From: CALJFL01 sp039964455
GTDB taxonomy: Bacteria > Pseudomonadota > Gammaproteobacteria > Pseudomonadales > Halieaceae
DNA length: 64,000 bases
Reading direction: 5' to 3'
NCBI GenBank assembly: GCA_039964455.1
Contig: JBDVXK010000019.1
Location: 1 to 64,000, forward strand
Part shown: positions 61,925-64,000 of the stretch, piece by piece
Numbering within the stretch: the stretch's first letter is position 1
How the letters are laid out: each line of letters begins with the position of its first letter
Program-made: the position numbers and the translations under genes
Notes under the pieces: generated by a model
Told to the model about the DNA's origin: nothing
The model's database searches: none
The model's input: the letters and a program-made list of their open reading frames with translations, nothing else

Positions 61925-63316
61925 TCAAGATAGGAGGTCATTGGGGAAGCTCACAGGCTGGCCACCTAGCCGATTGGATCGTTCGGAAAGCTCTGCGATC
62001 ATGCTCCATGCAGCGCTTTCTTCGATTGAAATATCTAAGGGGGCTCCTTCTCTCAGATTGCGAATCACTCTCATATTCATCAAGCCATCCATTCCAGGGT
62101 GACCGCCTTTCAAGGACAGGGATTTTTCCCAGTCAACTTTTAGGATCTCAGGTCGAAAAGCCCTCATTACTACCTCCGTCTTTTCTTCGTCCGTCCACTT
62201 GTGAAAGTTAGTGCGTTCTGACGAGCTTAGCTTTGAATATATTTCCAAAGGCAGTGGCGACTCCCCCCTCATGAAATCCAAAGAGAATCTAGTAGGGAAT
62301 CCAACAGCGACGCCACGTGTACCCTGCACGCGATTCGTCCGAGTGTATGGGCGCGGCGTGCTTTCGTCCCAAACCAATTTAATGAGCCTATTTTTAGATG
62401 TTCTTATCATCGTTATGTTTGTGTCCCCACCCCGAAAATCAATCTTGCGCAGCTTCGAATCGGGTTTAGAGAATCTAGTCACCCATTCTCTATGGTTTCT
62501 AGCAGGAGAACTGAAGGAAGATAGACTCTGGAAGTAATCACCAGATTCCTGATAGCAACCCAGATATTTTGATATCGGGCCAACAGCATGCGTTGGATAA
62601 AGATTTCCAGATCGAGTTGCCCAATGATTCACACGCCATACGCCCGAGCCATGGCCACTATCCACGTCAGCAAGCCGGTGCCGCAAATCATGTACGTAGG
62701 CTCCCTCTGCATAACCTATTTCACCAAGTAAACCTGAGTGAACGATTTCTTTAAAAGTGAGCTCTTCTTCTCCGAAACAGACATTCTCCAGCACCATGCA
62801 GGACGCTCTTGAACGCTTAGCTCTTTCGACAATTCTAGCGCAGCCGCGAACTGTAACGGCTAAGGGTATTTCGACAAGAGCATTAATATCTAAGTCCAAG
62901 CAATCTAGTGCCATTTGCTCGTGCCAGTCCCATGGCGTACAGATATACACCGCGTCAGGACGCGATTGAGCCAACATCCTTTTGTAATCAAGCGGTCCCT
63001 CTTTATATACGTGTATTTTCTCGACGGGACGCTTCGATACAGCTCTCAGTTGAGATAGGGCCGATGTAATGCTTTCTTCTCGCAAATCACAGAGCCCAAC
63101 AATTTCCGTATCGTCGAGCATACCCAACTGCAAGAGATGCTTTTTGCCGCGATTGCCGACCCCGATAACTGCGACTCTCACATTACCTGCGATTGCCGGA
63201 CTTTGTTTACCCTGATGCCGAAATATGAACCTATTGTCTTCCTCCGGGAAAACACTGGTGGCACTTATGCCGCCTAGAACTCCAAACACTGATGAAAAGA
63301 AGTCCCTCCGTTTCAT
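61925..63316 (-). CDS. Gfo/Idh/MocA-family protein, GH109-like, with twin-arginine start
   Basis: A 463-residue protein with a Tat-type start (MKRRDFFSSVFG plus a hydrophobic stretch), so it may be exported folded with NAD. A Rossmann domain follows (VRVAVIGVGNRGKKHLLQL, LCDLREES, YICTPWDWHEQMAL). The C-terminal domain has AYVHDLRHRL and GNLYPTHAVGPISKYLG. These match glycoside hydrolase family 109, whose known members use NAD to cleave alpha-N-acetylgalactosamine. Its presence in a glycan assembly cluster suggests trimming or turnover of the same polymer. A plain dehydrogenase is the alternative. Confidence 0.78.
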   Translation of the reverse strand: MKRRDFFSSVFGVLGGISATSVFPEEDNRFIFRHQGKQSPAIAGNVRVAVIGVGNRGKKHLLQLGMLDDTEIVGLCDLREESITSALSQLRAVSKRPVEKIHVYKEGPLDYKRMLAQSRPDAVYICTPWDWHEQMALDCLDLDINALVEIPLAVTVRGCARIVERAKRSRASCMVLENVCFGEEELTFKEIVHSGLLGEIGYAEGAYVHDLRHRLADVDSGHGSGVWRVNHWATRSGNLYPTHAVGPISKYLGCYQESGDYFQSLSSFSSPARNHREWVTRFSKPDSKLRKIDFRGGDTNITMIRTSKNRLIKLVWDESTPRPYTRTNRVQGTRGVAVGFPTRFSLDFMRGESPLPLEIYSKLSSSERTNFHKWTDEEKTEVVMRAFRPEILKVDWEKSLSLKGGHPGMDGLMNMRVIRNLREGAPLDISIEESAAWSMIAELSERSNRLGGQPVSFPNDLLS

Positions 63317-63449
63317 AATCCTTTACTACCATTGCAGGCGCTAATTTCGAAGAACATTGTCGACTATTCTCTACTACCAAAACTAATTCTGTGGCGATTG
63401 GTGCAGGACTGCTGATTCAGATTGCACCGGGATCTTAGAAAAATTGCTC

Positions 63450-63998
63450 TCATTTATAATCTACTAGGTCGTGGATGGCATTCAAGGAGTTTTCTATACC
63501 AGTGTCGCGAATAGCGGCAAACGCATCACTACTGAAATGCTTCTGCCAGTTACCCACCGCCCCCTCGCGAACGAATGACATTTCGGAGCCGTCTTTTTTT
63601 TGCAGCTCAGCCGCTTTCTGGGCTCTCGCGAAACTATGTCGATCAGCAATCTCTACAGCCAGCTCGGCATTAAGCATTGCTCCCGTTAGCTCGTGAACTA
63701 CGCGTGCGAGCTCCATCGCTGTATTCAGGCGAAGAGCCGCATAACTAGTTTGGACAGTTCCAGGCCGTCGCGCCCAAACAGACACGAATTCTGTCCAGGA
63801 AAAACGAGGACTGACAGGGGTTTCTGATATAAATCTTATGAAGTAAGGCAAGTTTGCGAAAATATTTGAATAGTCTTTGAAAGGGCAGCGAGATTTCATC
63901 ATACTCACTAGCGTAGAATTGTGATGTTCGTTGATGAAATAGCAGTGGTAGTAGAACGAGACCAGCAGGTCACGCGGATCACGCCACAGCACAACCAC
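63450..63998 (-). CDS. sulfotransferase (5' end cut by window edge)
   Basis: The last 182 residues of a PAPS-dependent sulfotransferase; the gene runs past position 64000. The 3'-phosphate-binding segment is seen in LWRDPRDLLVSFYYH, and the family's C-terminal loop (R-x-G-x-x-G-x-W-x-x-x-F type) appears as REGAVGNWQKHF. The 5'-phosphosulfate loop must lie beyond the window. Together with the polymerase and flippase genes it points to a sulfated surface polysaccharide, common in marine bacteria. The first visible methionine is internal, not the true start. Confidence 0.82.
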   Translation of the reverse strand: MVVLWRDPRDLLVSFYYHCYFINEHHNSTLVSMMKSRCPFKDYSNIFANLPYFIRFISETPVSPRFSWTEFVSVWARRPGTVQTSYAALRLNTAMELARVVHELTGAMLNAELAVEIADRHSFARAQKAAELQKKDGSEMSFVREGAVGNWQKHFSSDAFAAIRDTGIENSLNAIHDLVDYK

Positions 63999-64000
63999 GT

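Overview
The window is chromosomal DNA of a gammaproteobacterium, most likely a marine relative of the Pseudomonadales/Cellvibrionales (for example a Halieaceae-type bacterium). The placement rests on gene order. The blocks tyrS-(M23 peptidase)-anmK-erpA-bactofilin-argC beside an rRNA operon, trpGDC-crp-osmC-coq7, and amgK-murU next to lptD-surA-pdxA all follow the Pseudomonas arrangement. The HemB sequence is also of the metal-site type seen in Pseudomonas. Species cannot be named from the sequence alone.

Region 1 (1-49.5 kb) is dense housekeeping DNA. It opens with the promoter and leader of an rRNA operon pointing left out of the window, then tyrS, a LytM-type peptidase, anmK, a DsrE-like periplasmic protein, erpA (with an IscR-like site on its promoter), a bactofilin, argC, a ClC protein, and a haem block (hemJ, hemL, hemB). 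Next come a Nudix hydrolase, a ModF-like ATPase, PBP1b with its overlapping TPR lipoprotein (LpoP-like), a PfkB kinase, DNA polymerase II, DsbD and a PCu(A)C copper chaperone, aroQ-accB-accC-prmA, dusB-fis, purH-purD and coq7. An OsmC protein diverges from crp. The trpE-G-D-C operon has a previously unlisted Trp-rich leader peptide. rpe, a small membrane protein, amgK-murU, lptD, an unusual glycosyltransferase-like protein, surA and pdxA complete the region.

Region 2 (49.5-64 kb) is accessory and visibly AT-richer. It starts exactly at the pdxA stop codon, where rsmA/ksgA would be expected. It holds an acyltransferase-SGNH protein with an overlapping membrane partner, a protein of unknown function, a small XRE regulator divergent from a tyrosine recombinase, and then a leftward surface-polysaccharide cluster: a polytopic membrane protein, GT2 and GT4 glycosyltransferases, Wzy-like polymerase, Wzx-like flippase, a GH109-like Gfo/Idh/MocA protein with a twin-arginine start, and a sulfotransferase cut by the window edge.

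Themes that tie the window together are cell-wall synthesis and recycling (anmK, amgK, murU, mrcB, lpoP, M23, bactofilin), envelope assembly (lptD, surA, dsbD) and surface glycan synthesis. The most unusual non-coding structures are a pair of near-perfect hairpins with mutually complementary 16-nt loops between rpe and trpE, a 192-bp palindrome between coq7 and osmC, and a cloverleaf-like repeat upstream of mrcB. No tRNA gene, complete IS element or CRISPR array was found.
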